DNA from: Opitutaceae bacterium
GTDB taxonomy: Bacteria; Verrucomicrobiota; Verrucomicrobiia; Opitutales; Opitutaceae
Length of the DNA stretch: 64,000 bases
Direction of reading: 5' to 3'
NCBI GenBank assembly: GCA_003164715.1
Contig: PLTZ01000035.1
Location: forward strand, 30,428-94,427
Shown here: positions 53,192 to 62,303 of the stretch, piece by piece
Layout: each line of letters begins with the position of its first letter
Numbering within the stretch: position 1 is the stretch's first letter
Program-made: the position numbers and the translations under genes
Notes under the pieces: generated by a model
Databases searched by the model: none
What the model was told of the DNA's origin: nothing
The model's input: the letters and a program-made list of their open reading frames with translations, nothing else

Positions 53192-54784
53192 GTGAACAGC
53201 GCCTCCGCCACACGCCGCTGGTTCGTCGCAGGCGACCTGAACGGCTTCTTCGGCCTCGTGGTCGACAACCTGGCCGTGATGGCGTTCCTCTCCACCGTCC
53301 TCGTGACGGGATTCGGCTTCCCGGCGGACGTCGTCTTCACGCGAATGTTCCCGGGGACGGCCCTCGGCGTCCTCGTCGGCGACCTCATCTACACGTGGAT
53401 GGCGGTGCGGCTCGGAAGGAGGACCGGCCGGGACGACGTGACGGCCATGCCGCTTGGCATCGACACGCCGACCACGATCGGGCTCGCGCTCCTCGTCCTC
53501 GGGCCGGCCTTCGCGAAGTACCGGCAGGGCGGGCTCGACGAGCATGCGGCCGCGATCGCCACGTGGCACCTTGGCATGGCGGCGATGATCGTCATGGGGC
53601 TCCTCAAGTTCGCGCTCTCCTTCGCCGGGGTCTGGGTGGGCCGGGTCATCCCGCGGGCCGGGCTCCTCGGCTCGATCGCCGCCATCGCGCTCATGCTGAT
53701 CGGGTTCCTGCCCATGGTGGAAGTGATGCAGGTGCCGATCGTGGGGTTCGCCAGCCTTGGCGTCATCCTCTATGCCGTCATCGCGAAGGGGCGCATCCCC
53801 GGGAGGATCCCGGGGGTCCTGGCCGCCGTCGTCGCCGGCCTCGTACTCTACTACGCGCTCGGGCCCTTCGGCCTCGCCGGCCCGGGCTTCAGGGCCCCCG
53901 GTGCCCTGACCCTGCGGTTCGCCCTGCCCGTCCCGTCGCTCGGCTTCATCGGCAGCCTCGGCGCGACCGTGCCCTATCTTCCCCTGATCCTGCCCTTCGG
54001 GCTCCTGATGGTGATCGGGGGAATCAACGTGACCGAGAGCGCGCGGGTCGCGGGCGACGACTACCGCACGCGGGACATCCTGCTCACCGAGGCCTTCTCG
54101 ACGCTTGCCGCGGGCCTGTGCGGGGGCGTCGCGCAGACGACGCCCTACATCGGGCAACCCGCCTACAAGAAGATGGGGGCGCGCGCCGGCTACACGCTCC
54201 TCACGGGGGTCTTCGTCGGGCTCGGCGGGGTCTTCGGCTACCTCTCGAACCTGGTGGAGCTGGTCCCGCTCTGCGTCCTCGCGCCCATCCTGGTCTTCGT
54301 GTCGATCGACATCACCTCGCAGGCGTTCGAGGCGACGCCCGGCCGGCACTATGCCGCCGTGGTGTTCAGCTTCTTCCCGGCGATCGCGCGCCTCGTGGCG
54401 ATCGAGCTCGGCAACCCGGCCTACGTGGCCCCGGATCACTTTAACGCGCTCATGGCGTCGACGGCGCAGGGCATGCCGGAGCTCGCGGTCATCGTGGCGC
54501 TCGGAAACGGCTTCATCATCACCTCGATGATCTGGGCGGCCTTCCTGGCGGCCCTCGTCGACCGGCGCAGGCGCGCCGCGATCGCGACCCTCCTGGCCGG
54601 AGCCGCCCTCACGTTCTTTGGCGTCATACACTCGGTGGAGCCGGGCGGCGGCCTGTATCTGCCTTGGGAGCTCTCCGGCGTGGCCCGCACGCTGGCGTTC
54701 CAGTTCGCCGCGGCCTACGTCGTTCTCGCGGCGGCGATCGGGCTCCTTGCGCTCCAGGGCCGCGACGCCCCCGCCGACGCCTGA
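53192..54784 (+). CDS. NCS2-like permease
   Basis: 530 residues from a GTG at 53192, right before WFVAGDLNGFFGLVVDN. About 12-14 membrane helices. The segments GRDDVTAMPLGIDTPTTIGLAL near residue 80 and PLILPFGLLMVIGGINVTESARVAGDDYRTRDILL followed by GVAQTTPYIGQPAYKKMGARAGYT fit the xanthine/uracil/adenine permease superfamily, though not a well-characterised branch. Substrate unknown. The divergent ABC-type binding protein and the downstream isomerase-like gene (ten bases away) may share its substrate. The reading frame before the GTG has no homology-like content. Confidence 0.78.
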   Translation: MNSASATRRWFVAGDLNGFFGLVVDNLAVMAFLSTVLVTGFGFPADVVFTRMFPGTALGVLVGDLIYTWMAVRLGRRTGRDDVTAMPLGIDTPTTIGLALLVLGPAFAKYRQGGLDEHAAAIATWHLGMAAMIVMGLLKFALSFAGVWVGRVIPRAGLLGSIAAIALMLIGFLPMVEVMQVPIVGFASLGVILYAVIAKGRIPGRIPGVLAAVVAGLVLYYALGPFGLAGPGFRAPGALTLRFALPVPSLGFIGSLGATVPYLPLILPFGLLMVIGGINVTESARVAGDDYRTRDILLTEAFSTLAAGLCGGVAQTTPYIGQPAYKKMGARAGYTLLTGVFVGLGGVFGYLSNLVELVPLCVLAPILVFVSIDITSQAFEATPGRHYAAVVFSFFPAIARLVAIELGNPAYVAPDHFNALMASTAQGMPELAVIVALGNGFIITSMIWAAFLAALVDRRRRAAIATLLAGAALTFFGVIHSVEPGGGLYLPWELSGVARTLAFQFAAAYVVLAAAIGLLALQGRDAPADA

Positions 54785-54794
54785 CGCCCCGTAA

Positions 54795-55649
54795 GTGCCC
54801 AAGATCGCCCATATCGCCGCCCTCTGGTCGCTCCAGTCCCATCCCTCGAAGGCGGGGGAATGGCCGCTCGCCAGGAAGCTGCGCGCCATCGCCGCCGCGG
54901 GCTTTGACGGCGCCGCCGGCGCGCTCACGCCCGAGCATCGCCGGCTCGCCGACAAGGCGGGCTTGAGGCACCTCCTCGGCTACATCTCGTCGTCAGACCC
55001 GAGCGAGTTCGCCGCGCGGATCCGCGCCCAGAAGGCCGGCGGCGCCGTGCACATCAACGTGCAGATGGACAACCACGACACGCCTCCCGCAGTTGCGGCC
55101 GGGCACTGGGTCCGGATGGTGCGGGAGGCGCAGAGGATCGGGGGCGTCGTGGTCTCCCTCGAGGTGCACCGAGACACCTGCACCGAGACCCCCGAGAAGA
55201 CCTATGAGATCGCCGAGCGCTATCACCGTGCCACCGGCGAGCTGATCAAACTCAACTTCGACTTCTCCCACTTTGCGGTCGTCAAGCACCTGCGGCCCGG
55301 CGGATACGCGGCGAGGCTCCTCGACCACCCCGAGCTCGTGCGCAACAGCGAGCAGTGCCATTTCCGGCCGTTCAACGGGCATCACTGCCAGGTGCCGGTG
55401 ACCCACGCCGGGCGCCTGACGGCCGAGGCGGCCGCGTACCTCATCTTCGCCCAGGCGCTCATGAGGCTCTGGGCCACCGCCAGGGGCAACCGGGGCAGGA
55501 CCCTCTTCGCCTGCCCGGAAATGGGGCCCTACGACGGCTTCGGCAGGGGCGGCGGCTACAACATCACGGGGCTGCGGCCGGCGTGGCCCGAGGCCGTCGC
55601 GCTCCGCCGCGAGCTCGCCAGGGCCTGGGCGCGCGCCCGAGCGTCCTAG
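54795..55649 (+). CDS. Sugar phosphate isomerase/epimerase-like TIM-barrel protein
   Basis: 284 residues from a GTG at 54795. The xylose-isomerase-like (AP endonuclease 2) barrel is suggested by KIAHIAALWSLQ at the start, a metal-type Glu in VVVSLEVHRDTCTETPEK, KLNFDFSHFAVV (Asp/His) and a late Glu in LFACPEMGPYDGFG. Members isomerise or dehydrate sugars and polyols. Substrate not predictable. It follows the permease by ten bases, so the pair forms a unit. Its stop overlaps the stop of the convergent GH5 gene by four bases. Confidence 0.72.
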   Translation: MPKIAHIAALWSLQSHPSKAGEWPLARKLRAIAAAGFDGAAGALTPEHRRLADKAGLRHLLGYISSSDPSEFAARIRAQKAGGAVHINVQMDNHDTPPAVAAGHWVRMVREAQRIGGVVVSLEVHRDTCTETPEKTYEIAERYHRATGELIKLNFDFSHFAVVKHLRPGGYAARLLDHPELVRNSEQCHFRPFNGHHCQVPVTHAGRLTAEAAAYLIFAQALMRLWATARGNRGRTLFACPEMGPYDGFGRGGGYNITGLRPAWPEAVALRRELARAWARARAS

Positions 55650-56743
55650 CTGCCGGGCTTCGGCGGCGGCAGCGCAGCAGGGCGGCGCATCGCCTCCTTG
55701 AAGAACTCCCCGTCGCCCGCGAGCTGGAAGCCGTCGAAGCTCTTCAGCATCCTCGGCCACCAGTCGGGGTCAAAGCACCAGGCCATCCAGCTTATCCCCC
55801 GTTGCTCCAGGAAGCGGGTAATGCGGTTGCCGTAGTGGCTGTCGTCGACCACCTCGCCCGGCTTGAGCTCGAAGCCGATCTCGGTCGCGATCATCGGGTA
55901 GCGGTCGGCGGCGAACGCGTAGTTCTCCTCCCACCTCGGCTCCCAGGGCTGCGGCCGCTTGTTCGAGTACGGGTGCGCGACGTAGCCGATCCCCTCCGCC
56001 CGCACGGGGTCAAAGTGCACCGCGGACAAATCGTAGGCCCAGTCGAAGCCCGCGACGAGCGGGATCGTCTGCTTGTCCGAGTACCGGACGATCCGGATCA
56101 TCTCCTCGTTCAACTCCCGCCACTGCGACCAGCTCATCGAGCCGAGCTGCCCGAAGGAGTGGGTCGGCTCGTTGAACAGCTCGTAGAACGCCACCGTGTG
56201 GTTGCCGTGGAAGTGCATCGCGATCGTGCGCCAGAAATCGAATGTCTCCTCCTTGCTCGTGATGTAGTGCGGGGCCTCGAACATCCCGCTCTCGAGGTTC
56301 CCTATGGAGTGCCAGTCGATGATCACATGCATCCCGAGGTCGGTGCACCAGTCGACCGCCTGGTCGAGCAGCTTCAGGCACCCCGCCTTCGTCTGCTTCC
56401 TCCACGCGGCGGGGTGCACGGGGATCCTCACCAGGTTCGCGCCCATGTCCCTCACCGCGACAAAGAGCTCCCGGTTCCAGCGCCCCCGTTCGACGAGGTT
56501 ATCGGGGTCCGCGATCGACAGCCCTCGAAAGAGCACGACCGCACCACTCGGGTCCACGAAGTGGTTTCCCTTTACCGAGATCTGCGGCAGGAGCTCCGCC
56601 TTCGGGTTGGGCTCGGGACGTTGCCGGGCGCCGCCCTGCCAGACGGAGGGCGCGGCCGGGGGGGGCGCCGCGGGCGTGTCCGCCGCGCGCAGGCCCGCGG
56701 CCGCCAGCGCCACGACGAGGACTCCGAGTGTTGGGTGCTTCAT
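55646..56743 (-). CDS. Secreted GH5 endoglucanase-type glycosidase
   Basis: 365 residues with signal peptide TLGVLVVALAAAGLRA, then a Pro/Ala-rich linker to about residue 50. GH5 features: GANLVRIPVHPAAWR, HVIIDWHSIGNL, acid/base Glu192 in FYELFNEPTHS, His/Tyr in YVAHPYSNKRPQPW and nucleophile Glu288 in MIATEIGF. It should cut beta-1,4-glucans or mannans at internal bonds, at the cell surface or in the periplasm. It follows the GH9 gene by 58 bases on the same strand, forming a two-gene beta-glucan set. Confidence 0.92.
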   Translation of the reverse strand: MKHPTLGVLVVALAAAGLRAADTPAAPPPAAPSVWQGGARQRPEPNPKAELLPQISVKGNHFVDPSGAVVLFRGLSIADPDNLVERGRWNRELFVAVRDMGANLVRIPVHPAAWRKQTKAGCLKLLDQAVDWCTDLGMHVIIDWHSIGNLESGMFEAPHYITSKEETFDFWRTIAMHFHGNHTVAFYELFNEPTHSFGQLGSMSWSQWRELNEEMIRIVRYSDKQTIPLVAGFDWAYDLSAVHFDPVRAEGIGYVAHPYSNKRPQPWEPRWEENYAFAADRYPMIATEIGFELKPGEVVDDSHYGNRITRFLEQRGISWMAWCFDPDWWPRMLKSFDGFQLAGDGEFFKEAMRRPAALPPPKPGS

Positions 56744-56801
56744 GAAAGGGGTTGTCCCGAGACCGGCCAGAGTCTTGGAGGGGCGTCCCGGCGGCGCAAC
56801 C

Positions 56802-58637
56802 TCATCCGTTCGTCGCCCCGGTCTTCCAGCCGAGCTTCCGGGAGGCGTCGGCCGGGGGCGGATTCAGCAGGCCGAGCGCCATGAGGGTATTGCTGAGCGG
56901 CGTCACCCAGTACTCCACCGAGTTCCACTGGGCGTTGCCCTCGAGGTCGAGCAGGGGCTGGTCCTCGGCGGAGCCGTTGAAGCCGTTGCAGAATCCGCCG
57001 GGATACGTGCCCAGGAAGCGGCTGTGCGGCATGGGGTTGTTGTAGCCCGCCCCGCTCACGAGGCAGGAGTTGTGGGTATTGCAGCCCAGAAGCCAGTGGA
57101 GCTGGCGCCAGGCAAGTTCGTCCAGGCGCTGATCCCCGAGGACTCGGCCGGCAAGCGCGAGCGCGTGGGCCCAGCTGCTCCAGTGGCCGCCGAGCCCGTG
57201 GTTGATGCGCTGCGAATGGTGCACGGGCATGAAGAAACGCAGGAGGAGCCCGTCCCCCCAGGGCCGGTACTGGTCGCCTTTGCTGGCCGGCTCCCGGTAG
57301 AGCCCGAACGGAATGATGCCAAAGGGCGAGAGCCCGGATAGCGGGAGCACGTACGCCTCCACGCACCTTCGCAGGATTGCGGCAATCTCCTCCCGCAGGG
57401 CCTGGTCCTCCGCCGCCAGCGAGATCTCCGCCAGGGCGATCAGGGGCTGCGCGGAATGCAGGATGCCGCGGTAGGGCTCGACGCCGCCCGTCCGGTTCAT
57501 CCAGAAGCCCAGCCGCGGGTCAAAGTTCTCAAGGAGCCCGCGCGCGGACGCGGCAACGTCGGCCCACGGGAGCCGGCCGCACCTGTGGAGTGCGAGGGCC
57601 GCGAGCGTCCGCCACGCGCGCACGCAGGTCCACATCGCGAAATCGTCCCCCGTGCTCGCCAGGTTCAACGCCTCCGGGGCCAAGCCGACCCGCCACCCGC
57701 GCTCCGCGGCCTCCCCGCAGCGCCGGGCGCGCCCGGGGTCGAGCGCGGCGTAGGCCGCCGCGGCCCGGGCGAGAATCGCCGCCGAGGTGAACTGCCCCAC
57801 GGGGTTGTACTGGACCCGCACCGGGCGCTCGTCGCCGCTTCCCGGCACGTTGTCCGTGAAGTGGTTCTCGGTGTTGTCGGCGTAGCAGCCGGCGTGGTTC
57901 TCGCACCACCAGGTCATGCCCGGCCGGAAGCGGGCGCTCCCCCCCCCTGCAACGTCCTCGTAGAACATCCCCGTGGACGGGTCCTGCATCTTCAGCATGA
58001 AGTCCAGGCCCCAGCGCGCCTCGAGGAGCCACGGGGACCACCCCTCTTCGACGCGCTCCCATTCCGCGTAGTGCCACGGCAGGCGCTCGTGCGCTTCCAT
58101 CATCGCAAGCGCGGGGAGGTTGCTGTGCACCATCCACTTTCGCAAGTCGCCGGCATCGTACCATCCGCCGACCACGTCCACCTCCAGCCCGTTGTCCGTC
58201 CTGCGGGCGTCGTCCAGGTGAGAGGGCCCGCGCCACGCGTTCTCGTAACGGCCCGAGCGCCAGTTGTGCATGAAGCCAAGGAACATCGCGGGCAGCCAGC
58301 TGAAGGCGCCGTCCGTGACGGCGAACTGGTACGAGTGCTCGAGGGTGCCCGCAAGCACGACGCGGTAGATCCCGGGCGCCGTCAGCGACGAGAAGTCGCC
58401 CACCGAGAAGACGCCAAACGGGGACTCCACCCTGCGGAGCGCTCCGGCCATGACCGGCTTGAAGTCCTCGTGCTCACCGATGACGGCGGTCGTTATGATC
58501 CCCATGTCCTGGACAACGAAGCCGCCGTCGTGCTCGCCGCGCACGACGACCTCCTTCTTGGCGGAGCACGGGAACCCCAGGTGGTTCACGAGAACGCGCC
58601 CGAGCCGCCCGGCCGCCGGCTTGGAAGGGCTTGCCAT
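56802..58637 (-). CDS. GH9 glycosidase with N-terminal Ig-like domain
   Basis: 611 residues. An N-terminal cellulase Ig-like domain (VLVNHLGFPCSAKKEVVV ... GIYRVVLAG, about residues 14-105) precedes the (alpha/alpha)6 GH9 barrel. VVGGWYDAGDLRKW holds Asp161 and Asp164 (base and helper), and Glu575 in NSVEYWV is the probable acid. A HSQRINHGLGGHWSSW segment lies where cellulases have their HH region. There is no obvious signal peptide, unlike the neighbouring GH5, suggesting a cytoplasmic or differently exported enzyme, perhaps acting on cello-oligosaccharides. It reads leftward into the GH5 gene. Confidence 0.9.
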   Translation of the reverse strand: MASPSKPAAGRLGRVLVNHLGFPCSAKKEVVVRGEHDGGFVVQDMGIITTAVIGEHEDFKPVMAGALRRVESPFGVFSVGDFSSLTAPGIYRVVLAGTLEHSYQFAVTDGAFSWLPAMFLGFMHNWRSGRYENAWRGPSHLDDARRTDNGLEVDVVGGWYDAGDLRKWMVHSNLPALAMMEAHERLPWHYAEWERVEEGWSPWLLEARWGLDFMLKMQDPSTGMFYEDVAGGGSARFRPGMTWWCENHAGCYADNTENHFTDNVPGSGDERPVRVQYNPVGQFTSAAILARAAAAYAALDPGRARRCGEAAERGWRVGLAPEALNLASTGDDFAMWTCVRAWRTLAALALHRCGRLPWADVAASARGLLENFDPRLGFWMNRTGGVEPYRGILHSAQPLIALAEISLAAEDQALREEIAAILRRCVEAYVLPLSGLSPFGIIPFGLYREPASKGDQYRPWGDGLLLRFFMPVHHSQRINHGLGGHWSSWAHALALAGRVLGDQRLDELAWRQLHWLLGCNTHNSCLVSGAGYNNPMPHSRFLGTYPGGFCNGFNGSAEDQPLLDLEGNAQWNSVEYWVTPLSNTLMALGLLNPPPADASRKLGWKTGATNG

Positions 58638-58715
58638 GGCGCTCCTAGGGCCGGCAGCGGGGCCGTGGTGTCCGAGGGGCGCGGGGTCTCATCCCTCGTC
58701 AGGCAGGCCTTCGCC

Positions 58716-59822
58716 TCAGTTGATGTCCAGCCCCTTCTTCAGCTTCTCGATGTTGGCCTTGATGGCACCCGCGTTGACCGTGTCGCCGGCGGGGACCTGG
58801 GCCTGCGCCTTGACGAGCGCCTCCAGGGCCGACTTGTAGTCGCCCACCGCGGAGTACCCGCGGGCGAGGCCGTAGTTTACCGGCCACGCGTCCGGATGGA
58901 GCTGGGCGTTCAGCTTGAACACCGCGAGCGAGCGCTCGGTGTTGTGCCGCGCGAGCTGCGCGCGTCCGTACTGGTGGACCTCGGCCGCCGTGCCGATCTT
59001 CATCGCCTCGTCCATCACGGCGCTGGCCTCCGCGGACCGCCCCATCTTCTCGAGGATGTCGGCCTTGTTGGAAAGCGTTCCGAACGTGCGCTCGCCGGTG
59101 AAGGGGCCGCTGATGGCAAACTGCGCCCATTCGAGCGCGAGCGGCAGCTCGATGTTGTTCTCCATGAGGTAATTCGATGCCTCAACCCAAGCCTGGTACT
59201 GGAAGCCCCTCGAGCTGTGAAGCTCCTGCTTAAGGCTCGCGACAACGATCGCGTTCGTGTCCACCTTGATCGGGATCGGGATCCGCTTTTTCTCCCAGGA
59301 GAGCGCCAGCACCGCCGAGTCCTTGGTCACGTCGGTGAAGTCGTAGGTGAGCTGCTCATGGAAAGGCGAATCCTCCCACTTGGCCGTCACGCGCAGGGCG
59401 TCGTGCGCCGGGTCGTAGAAGAAGCTGCCCCACACGTCCGCGTCGCGCGAGAAGATGACGGTCGCCGTGCCCTCGGGCGAAAGCGCCATCGAGAGCCCGT
59501 AGGTCCCCGCCTTGAGCGAGCTGCCCGCCACCGCGACGTCGTGCTGGAAGGTGACCGTCGTGTTCTCGTTCGCCCCGGCCCGCCACGGTGCGGCCTTCGA
59601 CGTTCCGAACCCGAGGTCGTTGAAGCCGTAGGGGACGAGCTTCCCCCAGATCTCGCGCTTCGCGACGGAAGGCCTGTGGTAGGCCACGGTGACATCGGTG
59701 ATGCCGATGGTCTGCGAGACCGAAGCCAGAGGGCTCGGTTCGGGCAGGGTCACGGCCTGGCCGAGGAGGCCGGCCGAGCAGAACGACAGGGAGATCGCGG
59801 CGGCAAGGGGTAGGTTTTTCAT
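58716..59822 (-). CDS. DUF2911 protein with C-terminal TPR-like helices
   Basis: 368 residues from ATG 59822, with signal peptide LAAAISLSFCSAGLLGQ. The DUF2911 core is clear: VTVAYHRPSVAKREIWGKLVPYG, WRAGANENTTVTFQHDVAVAG, LKAGTYGLSMALSPEGTATVIFSRD. The C-terminal 150 residues are helical and TPR-like (GRSAEASAVMDEAMKIG, GDYKSALEALVKAQAQ). Family members are widespread envelope proteins of unknown function. It stands alone: 79 bases from the GH9 gene, on the same strand, and divergent from the carbonic anhydrase gene. Confidence 0.88.
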   Translation of the reverse strand: MKNLPLAAAISLSFCSAGLLGQAVTLPEPSPLASVSQTIGITDVTVAYHRPSVAKREIWGKLVPYGFNDLGFGTSKAAPWRAGANENTTVTFQHDVAVAGSSLKAGTYGLSMALSPEGTATVIFSRDADVWGSFFYDPAHDALRVTAKWEDSPFHEQLTYDFTDVTKDSAVLALSWEKKRIPIPIKVDTNAIVVASLKQELHSSRGFQYQAWVEASNYLMENNIELPLALEWAQFAISGPFTGERTFGTLSNKADILEKMGRSAEASAVMDEAMKIGTAAEVHQYGRAQLARHNTERSLAVFKLNAQLHPDAWPVNYGLARGYSAVGDYKSALEALVKAQAQVPAGDTVNAGAIKANIEKLKKGLDIN

Positions 59823-60029
59823 GCGGAAAACCTGCGAAGTTCCCCTTAAAACGCACGCCAATAGCCGTGAACGGTCCAATAGGCGCGACGAGCGGCGGAA
59901 GGAGGCCTCCCTATGGCTCGACGTTCACCCTGATGTTCACCGCACCCGAGCCGCGGGGCCATCCGCGGCGAACACCCGGCACCTTTATTGAAATCGACAA
60001 GTCCGCGGTCTCTTGAACCATCCTCACCC

Positions 60030-60680
60030 ATGGGACAACTCGACCATCTCTTCGCACAGAACCGCGCCTGGGCCGACGCCATCCGCGCCCGCGATCCCGA
60101 GTTCTTTCCGACGCTTTCGCGCCAGCAGTCGCCGCAGTACCTGTGGATCGGGTGCTCCGACAGCCGCGTGCCGGCCAATGAGATCGTGAATCTGCTCCCC
60201 GGCGAGCTTTTCGTCCACCGCAACATCGCCAACGTCGTGGTGCACACGGACCTGAACTGCCTGTCCGTCATGCAGTTCGCGGTCGATGTGCTGAAGGTGA
60301 AGCACATCATCGTGTGCGGCCACTACGGCTGCAGCGGAGTGCGCGCCGCGCTGCGGTGCGACCGGATCGGGCTCGCCGACAACTGGCTCCGACATGTCCA
60401 GGACGTGTGCGAGAAGCACCGGGACTGCGTGCACGCAGCAGGCGGCGAGCAGGCCCGCACGGACCGCCTCTGCGAGCTGAACGTGATCGAGCAGGTGGGT
60501 AACGTCTGCCAGACGACGATTCTGCGCGATGCATGGGAGCGCGGCCAGGCCGTGACGGTGCACGGATGGATCTACGGGCTGGAGGACGGCCTCATCCGGA
60601 ACCTCGGGCTGGAAATCTCGTCCGGATCGGATGTCGTGAGGCAGTGCCGCGACGCCCTGGCGACGGTCCGTTCGGGCTGA
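60030..60680 (+). CDS. can: Beta-class carbonic anhydrase
   Basis: 216 residues from ATG 60030. All zinc and catalytic residues are in the canonical places: Cys42 and Asp44 in WIGCSDSRVPAN, His98 and Cys101 in VCGHYGCSGV. The spacing is that of the E. coli Can type, and the length is normal. It interconverts CO2 and bicarbonate in the cytoplasm, supplying bicarbonate to carboxylases. A start 14 codons upstream is possible, but homology begins at the ATG used. It is followed by a nitrilase-family gene 76 bases downstream. Confidence 0.96.
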   Translation: MGQLDHLFAQNRAWADAIRARDPEFFPTLSRQQSPQYLWIGCSDSRVPANEIVNLLPGELFVHRNIANVVVHTDLNCLSVMQFAVDVLKVKHIIVCGHYGCSGVRAALRCDRIGLADNWLRHVQDVCEKHRDCVHAAGGEQARTDRLCELNVIEQVGNVCQTTILRDAWERGQAVTVHGWIYGLEDGLIRNLGLEISSGSDVVRQCRDALATVRSG

Positions 60681-60756
60681 CACGCCGTTGGAGCCCCTTA
60701 GGCGGCGATTTACGGTTCGACGCGCCTCGCCGCAGCGGTACCTTGGGCGAGCGCCC

Positions 60757-61845
60757 ATGACCTTGCGCCAATCCCCACGCTTTAGCGCCCCGGTGCGCTT
60801 CGCCGCGATCGCCGGCGTTCTGCTTTGGGCCGCAGCCGCGCTGCCTGCCGCCGGGGCCGACTCCCCTTCCGTCCCGCGCCGTGACAGACCGCCCCGCAAG
60901 GTACTCATCGGCACCGTGATCAGCGGCGCCGACATCCTCAAGGCGCCGCTCGGGGAGCGCCTCGACCGGATGGACGAGCTCGTGAGCAAGATTGCGGACG
61001 CCGCCGGGCGCGATTACCCGTCCAAGCGTCTCGATCTGGTGGTGCTGCCCGAGACCTTCCTCGCGCGCCCGGGTGAGACAGTCGCCGAGCAGGCGGTGCG
61101 CCTGGACGAGGTTCGCCAGCGGATCGGTGCGTGCGCCCGCCTTCACGCCTGCTACCTGGTCGCAGGGGTCCTCATGCGCGAGGCAGACCCCGACCGCCTG
61201 AGCAACGCCGCGGTGCTTGTCGACCGGGCGGGAAATATCGCGGGCATCTACCGCAAGGTGCATCCCGTTGCGCCCACGGGGAGCGACGTCCTCGAGGGAG
61301 GGACCACGCCCGGGGCCGACTTCCCGGTCTTCGACTGCGACTTCGGGCGCCTCGGGATCCAGATCTGCTTCGACATGCTGTACCCCGACGGCTGGGACGC
61401 CCTTGCGAAGGGGGGCGCGCAGATCATTGCGCTCCCGTCGGCGTCGGCGGAGACGGTGCGCCCCGCGTCCTATGCGCGGGAACACGGGTTTTACGTTGTT
61501 AATGCAACTCCGAAAGCCCGCGCGGCGTTCATCAGCCCCCTCGGGATCATCGAGGCCCAGGTGACCTCGGAATCCGTCCTGGTTCACGAGATAGACCTGT
61601 CGTATGCCATTCTCCACTGGGAGGCCCAGCTTGAGAACGGCGAGGCGCTGAGGCGCAAATTCGGGGACAGGGTCGGGTTCAACTACTACGACACGGAGGA
61701 CATGGGCCTCTTCTGGTCCAACGACCCGAAGACGACGATCGGCCAGATGATCGCAAGCCTCGGCCTCATCGAGGTGGACGATAGCGTTGCGCGCATACGG
61801 GCGCTCCAGGACCGGGCCCGCGGCGGCCCTCCGGGGGCCCGGTAG
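60757..61845 (+). CDS. Exported carbon-nitrogen hydrolase (nitrilase superfamily)
   Basis: 362 residues from ATG 60757. A signal peptide or anchor (APVRFAAIAGVLLWAAAALPAAGA) precedes the nitrilase fold with an intact Glu99-Lys167-Cys204 triad: VVLPETF, YRKVHP and IQICFDMLYP. This predicts amide or nitrile hydrolysis or amide transfer outside the cytoplasm, in contrast to most family members. The substrate is unknown. The C-terminal 90 residues go beyond the core and end in a charged segment. It ends just where the GrpB-family remnant on the other strand begins. Confidence 0.87.
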   Translation: MTLRQSPRFSAPVRFAAIAGVLLWAAAALPAAGADSPSVPRRDRPPRKVLIGTVISGADILKAPLGERLDRMDELVSKIADAAGRDYPSKRLDLVVLPETFLARPGETVAEQAVRLDEVRQRIGACARLHACYLVAGVLMREADPDRLSNAAVLVDRAGNIAGIYRKVHPVAPTGSDVLEGGTTPGADFPVFDCDFGRLGIQICFDMLYPDGWDALAKGGAQIIALPSASAETVRPASYAREHGFYVVNATPKARAAFISPLGIIEAQVTSESVLVHEIDLSYAILHWEAQLENGEALRRKFGDRVGFNYYDTEDMGLFWSNDPKTTIGQMIASLGLIEVDDSVARIRALQDRARGGPPGAR

Positions 61846-62012
61846 TCCGGCGCCCCGCCCTTGCCGGGGACGGCGGTGCTGCCAATGTGCTCGATCGGCC
61901 CCGCAAGCCAGGGCGCAAGGACAGCCTGCCGCGCCTGCCTTTCCACGTCGAAGAGCCCGACCCATCCCGGGTCGTAGTTGGCGAGCAGGATCGGCGCCTC
62001 GGACTCAGGCAT
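61846..62012 (-). pseudogene. Truncated GrpB/UPF0157-family gene
   Basis: From ATG 62012 the translation PILLANYDPGWVGLFDVER, then AGPIEHIGSTAVPGKG, matches the beginning of GrpB-family (nucleotidyltransferase-like) proteins, whose next part normally runs into KPxIDI. Here homology stops at about base 61860, right at the end of the convergent nitrilase gene, so two thirds of the gene is missing. Its ATG overlaps the stop of the small membrane protein gene by eight bases, an operon-like junction that indicates it was once expressed. Confidence 0.6.
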
Positions 62013-62262
62013 CTGACGGGGGCCGGCGTCCGCGAATCGCGCCCGCGATGCGCCATCCGCCCCAGCCGAGGAGGGCCGCAAGCAAGGGGAATACCACCGC
62101 GCCGACGTAGGCGCCGCGTCCTCCGGCGCGCACCGAGCGAAGTCCGTGCGTGACCACCAGTAGGCGCGCGGTGTAGAAGATGAAGAACGCGCTTCCCGCC
62201 GCCAGCGCTGCGGCCGCAAGCATCAGGGCGACCCGCTGTGCTTTGCCTTGGGGGGATGACAT
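62005..62262 (-). CDS. Small two-helix membrane protein
   Basis: 85 residues from ATG 62262. Two hydrophobic helices are clear: VALMLAAAALAAGSAFFIFY near residues 10-32 and GAYVGAVVFPLLAALLGWGG near 49-70, with a basic tail (RGRRPPSDA). No family recognised. Its stop overlaps the start of the GrpB-family remnant. Confidence 0.6.
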   Translation of the reverse strand: MSSPQGKAQRVALMLAAAALAAGSAFFIFYTARLLVVTHGLRSVRAGGRGAYVGAVVFPLLAALLGWGGWRIAGAIRGRRPPSDA

Positions 62263-62303
62263 GGGCCTGCGCGGGACCGGGTTGGAATCGACTATCCCAG
62301 CAT

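Noticed and set aside
53093..54955. A long open frame antisense to the permease, in frame with the binding-protein gene
   Set aside because: Only the part from 53092 down has signal-peptide and binding-protein features; the upstream part is low-complexity charged sequence.
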